From positions 39,308,001-39,372,000 of the forward strand of contig OX485806.1 in assembly GCA_950295325.1 (NCBI GenBank): 64,000 bases of DNA, written 5' to 3'. Source of the stretch: Polytrichum commune (Eukaryota; Streptophyta; Polytrichopsida; Polytrichales; Polytrichaceae). Numbering within the stretch: the first letter of the stretch is position 1; each line of letters starts with the position of its first letter. This document shows, one piece after another, positions 47,807 through 57,938 of this stretch. The position numbers and the translations under genes are program-made. Below the pieces are notes generated by a model. That model worked only from the letters and a program-made list of their open reading frames with translations. It was not told where the DNA came from and ran no database searches.

Positions 47807-48590
47807 GTGTATTGTTATGAACCAAGCCCAAATCACTTTCATATATCTTATAATTGAGGATTGACTTTGGACGTTTGTGAGATAAAATCATATGATTTCA
47901 TTTTATATGAACAATTATACAACTAGATGGATTCTACAACTCAAAAAAACTCTTAAAAAAAACACTCATTAGCATAGAATTTAGCACACCTACCTTGACT
48001 TAACTTGAGTCACATCATGTCACCATCTCCTCAATGTTTTGCAACGTACTCTAACGATCATCTCAGCTCAACAAAAGAATATAGGAATTTGGACCCTTTG
48101 AATGTTCTCATGTCAAATTTCCAAGAAGTCAAAGTTATATTGACATTTGAGCCATCTCATGAAAGGTCCCGTCCACGCCCTCAATATAAGTGCAACTTAG
48201 TTGGACCATTGTGCTACTTTCCGACCAATGGGCCGGCCAAGATCTCATCAAAGCCTTGGTCGGCCCCATGAAAGCCATCTCACACTATAGATAAAACTCC
48301 TAGTTCTTACCACCATAGAAAACGTGAGACCAAGTTGCTTGTAAGTAGAAGTTTGGTATTTTCGATGTTTATGGTTGACGTTTGAGGACACCATATGCAT
48401 GTTTCCTTCTTCATTTCACTAGCTATTGAGAAAGGTATCTAGCCACAATCTAGATCTAGGGTTAAAGACACATTGGCATCTTCAACACACCGACAAAATT
48501 CACTTTATTTTGGTCAAGTGTCTCGGCCTTGTGAATGTGTTATCATTCGCTCATAGAATGTGAATGTTGGCAAGCCTCACTTGCTAGGTA

Positions 48591-48990
48591 CACTAAATAG
48601 GTAGATTAGTGTTAGATGAAGATTAGTGTTAGAGCCAATAGTTACCCAAAACACTAAATGTCACTTGAAAGTACAATTAGTGTTACAATTTCCTTTGTCT
48701 TTATTTTGCATTGTCAAAGTTGAGTTCCATTAAGTTTAAATTTTGTAATATCAAATTCCTAGCATATTACATTTTCTATGAGGCTCACATATTCTACCTC
48801 CAATTCTTCATTTGAAGATCTACAAAAAGTGTCATCTAACACTAAATGCGCTTTTGTAAATATTCAAAGTTACTAATTGGTACAAATAGTGTTAGAGTTG
48901 ACATTTAGTGTTCTAACACTATGAAGATAATTGACATTTAGCGTTTTCGTCGACTATTAGTGTTTCCAACACTAATCTACCTATTTAGTG
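48591..48990 (+). mobile_element. TA-flanked MITE with perfect CACTAAATAGGTAGATTAGT ends
   Basis: Exactly 400 bp between TA dinucleotides. The first 23 bases (CACTAAATAGGTAGATTAGT plus GTT) equal the last 23 in reverse. TTAGTGTT/AACACTAA motifs recur throughout. No coding frame. Confidence 0.92.
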
Positions 48991-49660
48991 TAGTTGTATG
49001 TATCACAAGAAAGTTCTAAAGTAAATTGTTATATTCAATTTATTCAGGCCAAAGCTAGAGCATTATTTAGCTTATTGAACAAATAATCATAAGGTGAGGT
49101 GGTAATTTGTGGTGGCATACTCCCTCAACAACTCGTAGATGACTCAATCTTTGATCACTCACTATGTTCTCATCCTTTTAGTTGTTGTTTTCGGTAAGTT
49201 GGTATCGAAATGAAAGCTCTTGAGATGCCAACCTGAAAAAGTTCAATCTCATTTCTAACACCAAAAGATGAGCAAGAAAATATTGCAAAGAAGAGCAATT
49301 GATATTTGAATGGCCGTAGAATGATCAGTGCGCCTAAATGGTTAGGAGACCAAGATAGGAGGAAATATTGGTGTCCATGGACAACTAGCAAGAATATCTA
49401 CCAAGATGGAGCATATGGCTATGGAAAATGCACAATATTCAAAGGAGATGTCATCATTTAAAGAAACTATAGGTGTTTCTTAAAGGTATATTTTGGTGGT
49501 GGTGCTCACTTCAAAGAAAGAATGCCACATGTCAAGAACCTATCAATGCTTGCTACCTTGGATAAAGCCCTATACAAATCTAAATACAAAGTCCCCCCAA
49601 CCCATCTCTCTTCCCATTGACCATGAACTTTAGTTTTGAACAAACTCCTTATCAACCTCT

Positions 49661-49677
49661 CCCCCCCCCCCCCCCCC
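49661..49677 (+). repeat. C17 homopolymer
   Basis: Seventeen consecutive C on the plus strand. Confidence 0.95.
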
Positions 49678-49739
49678 AAACTAAAAGTAAATGAACTCAA
49701 GGCAAGTTGAGATGACGAGACTTGTAAACTCATTCACAA

Positions 49740-49809
49740 GAAGTGTCATTGGAAAAGTTACCATAGTGACATAAAACGCCATATGACACCCGAATACAAT
49801 ATTTAGTGT
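49740..49809 (-). mobile_element. Single end of a CACTAAATATTGTATT element
   Basis: Read in reverse: CACTAAATATTGTATTCGGG, then TGTCATATGG; this matches the right end of 53356-54063. The other end was not found. Confidence 0.6.
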
Positions 49810-50243
49810 AGTCTGGTCATACCAGTCGGCACCAACTTGACACACAAAAAATCAAACATTTAGCTCACGGAGACAAATTCATATAAGATGTTAGAAAAAG
49901 AGAGGAGAAATACTTCACTTTTTATCCTTACCACCCCCCCCCCCTCCTTGGCTGGGGCGAAACAACCCGTACACTGGTTCCTTGAAGGCAAGGGTTTAGG
50001 CATCCAACAAAGAACGAGTGTATGAGTTGGTTCGCCCAAACCCCCCTTCCTTCTTGCCAAATTTCTTTTGAGCATCATGTAGAGAATTACTACACTAAAA
50101 GCCCCCTCCCCACATGACTTTTGTGAGGTCGGTTTTAGCCTAAGACTCATCGGATGTAAATACGTGGCTTCTCCACCTAGGTCGGTATGTAGCTCCGAGC
50201 TGATGTGGCAGTCCTACGTGGCGGCCTAAAACTGCCGTTCCTA

Positions 50244-50453
50244 AATGTAAGGGCCGCTAAGCCTGCACACGTGGAGGCATCTGATTGGGCATTGCCAGTT
50301 TTTGTTATCTCGCCTCTAGATTACTTTAGGGAAAATCTTAATTTAGAACTGAGCCCAAGGCTTGTTGAAGGCTTTGATTCGAAGGCAGATGTATACAAGC
50401 CCATAAACTCTATAGATTGGCAGACTTTTGTTGCTCTAAACCAGGATAAATAG
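50244..50453 (+). pseudogene. Unrecognised coding-like fragment (possible last exon)
   Basis: The frame runs to TAG at 50451-50453 and reads like real protein rather than shadow sequence: HVEASDWALPVFVISPLDYF, then ENLNLELSPRLVEGF, then ADVYKPINSIDWQTFVALNQ. I do not recognise the family. There is no good ATG in frame, and the open stretch begins within GC-rich DNA next to transposon-like sequence. A plausible acceptor-like site was not settled. It may be the terminal exon of a gene, a gene piece carried by a transposon, or a broken copy. An AGGGCCACTTCACAC element starts only 29 bases after the stop. Confidence 0.4.
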
Positions 50454-50481
50454 AACCAGGTTGAAAACAGATGTGGGTTTT

Positions 50482-50815
50482 AGGGCCACTTCACACACGA
50501 GCCAAGAGCCGTGACCATGAAATTGTGAGAGCCCAAAAGAAAAGTGTCCAAAGGCCGTCCCCAACACACCTTCAAAGTCATGTAGTTTGGTCAAGGATTC
50601 TCAAGTGTAGTGTGCAGTCGTATGTGACCGGGCCCTCAACCAAATGCAATTTCAATGAATTTCTATTCATGTAGGTTTTCATGCATGATAAAATAGAATA
50701 AATCAACGGTTGTGAATGTTCAGAGTGCCATGGTCTCCTGGTTTTGTGTTAGGCCTACCTCCAAGAGATGGTTTTTGAAAATACCCCAAGTGACCATGAC
50801 ACATGATCCATTTGA
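50482..50815 (-). mobile_element. Truncated element (AGGGCCACTTCACAC family)
   Basis: Begins AGGGCCACTTCACACACGAG and follows the reverse of 34683-35170 through CAATTTCAATGAATTTCTAT and GCCATGGTCTCC; it lacks the far end. The neighbouring part at 50880-50990 resembles 11630-11725 (AAGAATGGAT, CAAAA-GACA and TTGGAC-CATGCT). Confidence 0.8.
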
Positions 50816-51125
50816 TGCTACAGTAGACAACCCTTTTCAGTTATTCGGTTACTTTTATTTTATTTTATTATGACACTTGCTTGAGTGGTTTGTGATTTGG
50901 TGGGGCTTTAAGAATGGATGCCAAAAAGACATGTGTTTAAAAGAGATTGGACCGCATGCTCGAAAAATGAATACCTTTATAGGCTCAATAGTCAACTTTA
51001 TATGACCATCCAAGGAGCACAAAAATACTCAATTTGATAAAAAAACAATAAAACATTCATATGAGGTCTAGAAATTATGAGGAATTTGGCTACAACCTCG
51101 CTTTGGATTTGCTAACCATCTCATT

Positions 51126-51284
51126 ATAAGGGCCACTTTACACACATGACTAGTGACCGCAATAAAAAAACTGCCCGCAAGGTTTATTGTGGCCATGTTT
51201 GGCGGTCCGAAGACCATGAACAAAGGAAATCGTGTCACATGTAAAAAGCCTTAGTCACACATCATAGTGTAAAGTGGACTTATA
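51126..51284 (+). mobile_element. Short MITE with TATAAG-GCCACTTTACAC ends
   Basis: The left end is TATAAGGGCCACTTTACACA and the right, reversed, TATAAGTCCACTTTACACTA. About 159 bp. Contains GACCGCAATAAA and a mirrored TTTATTGTGG. Confidence 0.72.
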
Positions 51285-51724
51285 CCGGGACATAAAATTT
51301 TAAATAAATAAAAAATTTGTATACATATCTATAAATAACAATCACCAAGGATATACTTTTTAAGAAAAAAATTGCCATAATTTTTTTTTAATTTTAATAT
51401 GGTCCTCGCACTTTCTGTTGAGACACCTTATTTGGGTTCTATCGCCGCAAAATCCAAGTGACACCAAACATTATCCATTTTCTAGACATGTAGGATTTCA
51501 AGACATTTTTTCATCCATTTTTAGACATGCTCATTCATGGTCACTTCTATTTTACGTGACCTTGTGTAAAACAAAAGGGGACCACCACTCATTTCTTAAC
51601 CAATGAGGGGATTGGTCATGGTCATTGGTCACTAGCATAAACCGGCCCTAATCTTGTGGTTCACATCCTAAGAGAAGTGAGTGAGTTGGAAAAATCAACC
51701 ATCTCCCATAATCAAGTTTCAATA

Positions 51725-51934
51725 CACTAAATATGATATTTGGTGTGTCTTATTATTTGGAATTACGCAATGCTATATCTATACATCTCATATTTTACGA
51801 ACAAATGCTATGTTGACAGTTTGGACATTATAAAACATCGACAACTTTACTTGGTAGAAACATATTTCAACAGTCAAAAGATATAGCACCGTGTAAATCC
51901 AAATCCTAAGTCGCACTAAAAACCATATTTGGTG
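51725..51934 (+). mobile_element. TA-flanked MITE (CACTAAATATGATATTTGGTG ends)
   Basis: TA on both sides. The left end is CACTAAATATGATATTTGGT and the right, reversed, CACCAAATATGGTTTTTAGT. Interior matches 38357-38579 (GAATTACGCAATGCTATA, TTTGGACATTATA-AACAT and TTTACTTGGTA). 210 bp. Confidence 0.85.
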
Positions 51935-52298
51935 TAGTGGACCAAAAATTTGAAAAGAAAAAATTCTTCTAGAAGTGATGGGAGGGGGACAAACACCTCT
52001 TGGTTCATGGGGCTTAGCTAGGGCCACGTGCCACATGGTCATTGCAAGACTACCCTAAAGCCCACTTCCCTTTTGTCACGGGGCCGGAACTTACTCGGAC
52101 AAAATGAAATTGCATGGATGAATAAACTTACATTTATTTGAGGATGTTGACTCGGCCTGCCTCATCATTCACCACCCACCACCTTCCACCCCCTTCCAAA
52201 TGTGAAGATTCCGGAAGCCACGGGATAAGATCCCCCCTCTCATACATATAACACTTTCAACGTTTCGGGATAGGGTTTGGCTTAACTTACGCTTATGC

Positions 52299-52463
52299 GA
52301 TCCGGCTCGAGCTATTTGGGACCTCATGTCGCATGGGTAATCGGAAACTTCAAAGCATGTCCACTCCCGGACAAGAATTCCAATCTTAGGGTTGAGTTCC
52401 ATGGAGAGAATTGGGCATCATGGTCCAAAATACTATTACAAGTTAACACGGAGGTGGTGTAAG
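52299..52463 (+). repeat. Left 165-bp direct repeat flanking a hAT-like element
   Basis: Runs from GATCCGGCTCGAGCT to GGTGGTGTAAG, ending exactly where the element at 52464 begins. The same segment starts again exactly after the element, at 53124. Confidence 0.9.
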
Positions 52464-53123
52464 CAAAGTTCGGGAAGTTTTTGAAGCCTTAGTGGCTAAT
52501 TGCCGGTAGTTGCTACGAAGGGTCGGATTTTTTCCAATTTACATCGGCAACAGCCGGTCTTTTGTAAAATCAATCGGCCAATTGCCTATATTTTCATATT
52601 TTCATTGGCCAATATCCGATTAAATGGAATTCATATCGGCACTAATTGTTTAAAAAATGTATGAAAAGTTATTAGAAGTCATTTCTTAGTACAAAATCTT
52701 GAATAAGTGAAAAGAAAGGCATGTTCAAAACTTTAAATTTGAAGAGTTAATATCCTTGGCAGGAATTGAACCTAGCAATGCCTTCACCGCTTGAAGGCCA
52801 AGGGTCCTCCAATTCTTCATAGAAGCAATTGGATTTGGTCATGGAAAGGTTGCATAATTCAAAAAGTTTAAGGTTTAGGGTACTTCCTCAAGTGCATCAT
52901 CAGATGCCTCAAACAAATAGCGCTCTGGATGCTTCCGACTGAAATCCAGTAACTCACAAGAAGAATCGGCTACGTTTCCGAGACATTTTCTGGTCCATCG
53001 GCTAATTGCCGGAGGATTGAAATTACAGTCGGATTGCCATCCGATGGTTGGAAATTTGGACCAGCCATGAGGGGAAATCCATCGGTTGATAATGAACTAG
53101 CCGTCGGTTTTCCCCGAACATAG
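52464..53123 (+). mobile_element. hAT-like non-autonomous element, copy 2
   Basis: Almost the same sequence as 26993-27655. Ends are CAAAGTTCGGGAAG and, reversed, CTATGTTCGGGGAAAA. Instead of an 8-bp duplication, it is bounded by 165/186-bp direct repeats. Confidence 0.85.
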
Positions 53124-53309
53124 GATCCGGCTCGAGCTGTTTGGGACCTCATGTCGCATGGGTAATCGGAAACTTCAAAGCATGTCCACTCCCGGACAAG
53201 AATTTCAATCTTAGGGTTGAGTTCCATGGAGAGAATTGGGCATCATGGTCCAAAATACTATTACAAGTTAACATGGGTGACTTACAAGTTAACATGGAGG
53301 TGGTGTAAG
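53124..53309 (+). repeat. Right 186-bp direct repeat flanking the element
   Basis: Matches 52299-52463 with three substitutions and one 21-bp internal tandem duplication (the ACAAGTTAACATGG block is repeated). Confidence 0.9.
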
Positions 53310-53355
53310 GGTGGGTTCACGCTTTGTCACCATGTGAGCCTTCCACCCCTCATTA

Positions 53356-54063
53356 CACTAAATATTGTATTTAGTGTCACTAACTCTATTTGTTTTGCTC
53401 AATTTAACTGACATTTACGTATATTTGGACACATCACTTGTTGAAGAATAATAGGGGACGTGCACTTGTGTGGACAAAAACATCAAACGACAACAACAAC
53501 ACAACAACCACGACTTTGATTGTTTGTATTCCGTGTTTGCCAACCACCATATTTGTGTAGTTTTGTGATCTAATGCGCGTCATGTTGGTAGTTGGAATCG
53601 TCCATAATTCATGCATAAATCCAAATATACTTTAAACCCTAGGTATACTCGTTGTGAACCATCCGTGTTAATGGCACCAACACTAAATGTAGACCTAACA
53701 TTTATTTGGCATTCCTTGTAAAAATATTTGGGCATTATAGATTTACAATGTCGTAAAAATTGTCACTTACTAAGTGCTTTCATCCAAATTTCAATCATCC
53801 ATGACTAGATTTCATTGCAAGTAAGTAAGGGTGTAGCATACACATAACTGTGATTCAATATTTGGCATTTGGATGAACTAATAGTAAGAACTGTTTGGGT
53901 ATTATTTCTTGATTTCCCCTTGGTTTGCGCTCATCCTCCCAAGGTAGTTGTAATTTAGTTCCATTCTTGCAATTGAAATTTCAATTTGTGCCAAAAGAAG
54001 AAGTAAGAAACGTCCCTAGAAAAGTCACCACCTACCATATGATACTTAATACAATATTTAATG
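53356..54063 (+). mobile_element. Element with CACTAAATATTGTATTTAGT ends
   Basis: The left end is CACTAAATATTGTATTTAGT and the right, reversed, CATTAAATATTGTATTAAGT. 708 bp. TA on the left but TG on the right. A lone copy of the right end lies at 49740-49809. No coding frame. Confidence 0.65.
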
Positions 54064-54114
54064 TGCATTGGTAAGGTAAAGTTCATGGCACATGTGATGG
54101 AGAAAGAGAATTAT

Positions 54115-54335
54115 TATATACGAGGACACCTCTCATCCATCCAACATAAAAACTTGAACCCCCATAGGTTTGTTGTTGATATCATCTCAAGTGACCTCAC
54201 ATAGACTAATTTAGAGTTTTTAAAGCTAACTCTAGTGTTAAATCAACTGCACAAGTGATCTTTGGGCTGCATATTATTTCATGGCTTCTAGGTTGGGTTT
54301 TATTAATGAGAGATATGCTATCATAAGATAATTCT
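54115..54335 (+). repeat. Copy of the ~200-bp dispersed repeat
   Basis: Carries ACACCTCTCATCCATCCAAC, CCCCCATAGGTTTGTTG, TCATCTCAAGTGAC and GACTAATTTAGAG, as at 27965-28440 and 39100-39305. Confidence 0.75.
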
Positions 54336-54485
54336 CCCTCTCTCCACCTATCATGGGGGGAGGGTGAAACTGTAAATTTTCATTGTTTAGCATATGGCTT
54401 AGTTTTTTTTCTTCCAAAAAGCTAAATGACCCCTTAACCATGCATAACTTTACTCAGTTGATGAGTTGTTTTCATGGGCCCAACA

Positions 54486-54982
54486 CACGGGTAGATCACT
54501 TAGTGCATTTTAAAAACGACGTGCGGCATAATATAGAGAGAATTAAAATCATTTGAAATAAAAATTATAAAGGAATTCCAAATAATGAAGGGGCCATTAA
54601 ATGTAGACAATCCCATTATAAGTAAGTTAGATGGACATAAAACATGGGCCATTATTTTTTTGTAAAATTAATATAAGGGCTGAAGATAAGGATCCTAGAA
54701 GGTTTGTTTAGTATGGTATGTAAATGGATTTAGGATTCACGGGGATGGATGATAATTGGGATTTCCGTCTGTCCAAAAATGGCTTAAAAGGAATATAGAG
54801 TACAAAAAATTGCAGTGACTTGAACAATATAAGTAATGGAAGGGTGGAAACAAATGGGCCATTTTTGAAATTTAAGTAATTATAGGGAGGCTTTAATTCA
54901 ACCCTTGAAGATAAATAGCCCAAAACAAAAAACCCCCAGCCGCACGTGGTGCACAAAAATGCCTTAGAGTGATCTACCCGTG
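54486..54982 (-). mobile_element. hAT-like element with 8-bp duplication GCCCAACA
   Basis: Perfect 8-bp direct repeats GCCCAACA at 54478-54485 and 54983-54990. Ends: CACGGGTAGATCACTTAGTG and, reversed, CACGGGTAGATCACTCTAAG; both extend to about 42 bases, ending in ACGTGCGGC. 497 bp with no coding frame. Confidence 0.93.
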
Positions 54983-55663
54983 GCCCAACAATAGATTCGA
55001 GAATAAAAACTCTGGAAGCCAGAACTCTAATGTTTTAGACTCAATCTAAAGTCAAGGTAGCTTAACACAACTCATCAACTGAATAATGTTATGTGATCAA
55101 AGTTTGCGATTGAATATGATGGTATTTAGTTGGGATGAATTAATGTCCATTTGAGACGGCATATTTTAATTGCAACCTTTATGGTAGGTGTCATGAACAT
55201 AAAATCTCATTACGTGCCTAGGGCACACCTCCATGTTCCGGCCAAGTAGGTGAACCCACTACGTTGACTATGGTAAATCGTGTGTGTTATCATTTGGAGT
55301 TACACAATGTTATGAATTCATATTAAATATAACAATACGTGTGAAAACAACACAAACAGGTAGTATATACACTAAAAGACAATAAAAACTTGCTTGGTAA
55401 AAAAGAACGGATGTATGAAATGATGGCCTCCTTCCAACTTGCATGTTGGAAAATAACACAAATCTACTTTTGATGTTCACCCCCCTTACTCCACGTGGAA
55501 GTTCTCGGCCAATAAAATTTAATGAGATCATGTCCAAAGCTTTGCCGACATGGATGGCAATGAATGATATGTGCAACTACATGCAAGGAACAAATGGATA
55601 AAAGGTTTCATACGGATCTATCCCTTTATCACGATTGTGTTCGAAATATGTGTGCAACCAGTG

Positions 55664-56224
55664 CACGGGTAGGTCACTCTAAGGCATTTTTGTGCACCAC
55701 GTGCGGCTGGGGGTGTTTTGTTTTGGGGCTATTTACCTTCAAGGGCCGAATTAAAGCCTCCCTATAATTACTTAAATTTCAAAAATGGCCCATTTGTTTC
55801 CACCCTTCCATTACTTATATTGTCCAAGTCACTGCAATTTTTTGTACTCTATATTCCTTTTAAGTAATAAAAGCTAATTTACTTCCTAACGCATTGACGA
55901 GTGTTAAGGGAAACCATGGAAACAAAGAAGGGTGCAAACAATAATATCATTGCAAACAAAGTTATGAAGAAAACACATAGGAGACCATAGCAAACATACT
56001 AAACATACCTTCTAGGATCCTTATCTTCAGCCCCTATATTAATTTTACAAAAAAATAATGGCCCACATTTTATGTCCATCTAACTTACTTATAATGGGAT
56101 TGTCTACATTTAATGGCCCCTTCATTATTTGGAATTCCTTTATAATTTTTATTTCAAATGATTTTAATCCTCTCTATATTATGCCGCACGTCGTTTTTAA
56201 AATGCACTAAGTGACCTACCCATG
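55664..56224 (+). mobile_element. hAT-like element with 8-bp duplication AACCAGTG
   Basis: Perfect 8-bp direct repeats AACCAGTG at 55656-55663 and 56225-56232. Ends: CACGGGTAGGTCACTCTAAG and, reversed, CATGGGTAGGTCACTTAGTG. Same element as 54486-54982 but inverted, with a different middle (about 55870-56000). 561 bp. Confidence 0.93.
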
Positions 56225-56241
56225 AACCAGTGAAACATTTC

Positions 56242-56820
56242 AAACCTTGGAAAACTGTCAAAGCAACTATAGTTAACTAAATTTGTTTTTCAATACATTT
56301 TAGGGAACAACTATAGTTAATAAATAAAAATTCAAACCGATTAGAAGAACAACTATAGTTAACTAGAAAAAAAATTAAGACTGGATTCAAGAACAACTAT
56401 CGTCAACTAGAAAAATTCCAAGTAGTACTACATATTTGAAGAAGTTCGCCTCTTGATTTGCTTCAGTTGAGGGTCTTTAATATGCTCGGGTCACTGAGGA
56501 TCATCAAGAAACGCTTTTATATAATCACTCGCAGTGATGGGCTCCGAAACAACCTTCATGTACATCACCAACACAGATACCACACTAATGACACTACAAC
56601 ACTACAATATAATTCCGTGAACATGTTGCGCTCAACTTTTAATTAATTAGATTTTTAGTTAACTAGATATAACTAGATATAACTATATTTTTTGATAGAG
56701 TAAATTCAAAACAACTATAGTTAAGTGCATTTTATAGCATTTCAAATTGCGAACAACTATAGTTACAAAAGGCACCTAGTTAAGTAATATTTTTATTAGT
56801 TGGTTAGTTGTCCAAGGTCT
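56242..56820 (+). mobile_element. MULE-like element with 10-bp duplication and AACTATAGTT repeats
   Basis: Perfect 10-bp direct repeats GAAACATTTC at 56232-56241 and 56821-56830. Ends: AAACCTTGGAAAACT and, reversed, AGACCTTGGACAACT. Inside both halves the palindrome AACTATAGTT recurs (five exact copies plus variants), usually as AACAACTATAGTTAACTA. 579 bp. A 10-bp duplication fits the Mutator-like group. Confidence 0.88.
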
Positions 56821-56839
56821 GAAACATTTCCATTGCTTG

Positions 56840-57930
56840 AATGCAAATGGTAATACAACATCATTGAATGTCCTCATAAATCACATGTCCAAATGCCACT
56901 TCTTAGAAAACAAGGTTGTATGTGAGCTTTCATAGAAGACATTCATAGAGTTCATATATTACTTGGACCCTACATTGTCCAAAAATTGATTTCAACTAAT
57001 GTAAACATTCACGATTCATAAGAAATGCACACCAAGCCACAAATAACCAAATCTTGACGCATAGACATGTATTATCAATAAAATATGTTTTTAGTATATA
57101 GAGACTTATGCACGATTTCTAGACATAACATAATTTAATATGTTCACTTCTATCAGCAGACCCAATGATAGAAATGACAACACCTAATCCTAGATGTGGA
57201 TTGCATTGCTTGTTGTAGCATGTGTTAGTTGCATGCACAATGTTTTCTTTGTGAAGAAATACACATCTAGAGTGAATATTTTATTATATTGCTTCTCAAA
57301 GAATGTATAATTGGGGTATTCATCATAGTCTTCTAATTTCTTCTTCCAAATAATTTGTTTTACAATGTGCATGTGTCAACTGTGCAAAAGTGCTCTCAAA
57401 TACAATATTGATTTTGGACAAGTCTTTGTCCATAAGTATTGAAATCTTGGTTACTATACATATACCATATAGAATTATTAATTGACAATGTCTAAAGTTA
57501 GCAATTATCTTCATTCAAACCAACATTCCTTGCGGTATCATCCATAAATGATTTATTTTAACTCTCATTGTTTGATACATCATAAACCTTCACATGCTTT
57601 GATTATTTAAAGAGTTTCAACCTAAAGCTATATAATCTTGTTATACAAGGAATTTATTTGCCTTCAAATTAAAAATATGTACTTCACCAAGTTATTTGAG
57701 GACACCAAGTTGTATGGATGTGTTCTTTAGAAAGTTATCTACAACTTTGCTTGACATAAATTTTCTAGCCTTCCAACCTTCATATAACATCAAATGAACA
57801 TATCAAATGAACATATAGATAGATAGATATTAATGCTATTATCAAATGAACAAACTATGCTACCATGTGAAAAATGCTTGAGCCTTGAAGTTTGTATGTA
57901 AAAATTCAACAACTTTGCACCCATGGTAAT
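56840..57930. other. Non-coding AT-rich region
   Basis: No recognised gene or paired element ends. A (TAGA)n run lies near 57815-57828. Confidence 0.5.
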
Positions 57931-57938
57931 ATTAGTAC

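Larger units (their letters stand above)
49000..50200. other. Non-coding region with C tracts
   Basis: No recognised gene. Holds C17 at 49661-49677 and C11 at 49934-49944, and a one-sided end of the 53356 element at 49740-49809. Confidence 0.5.
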
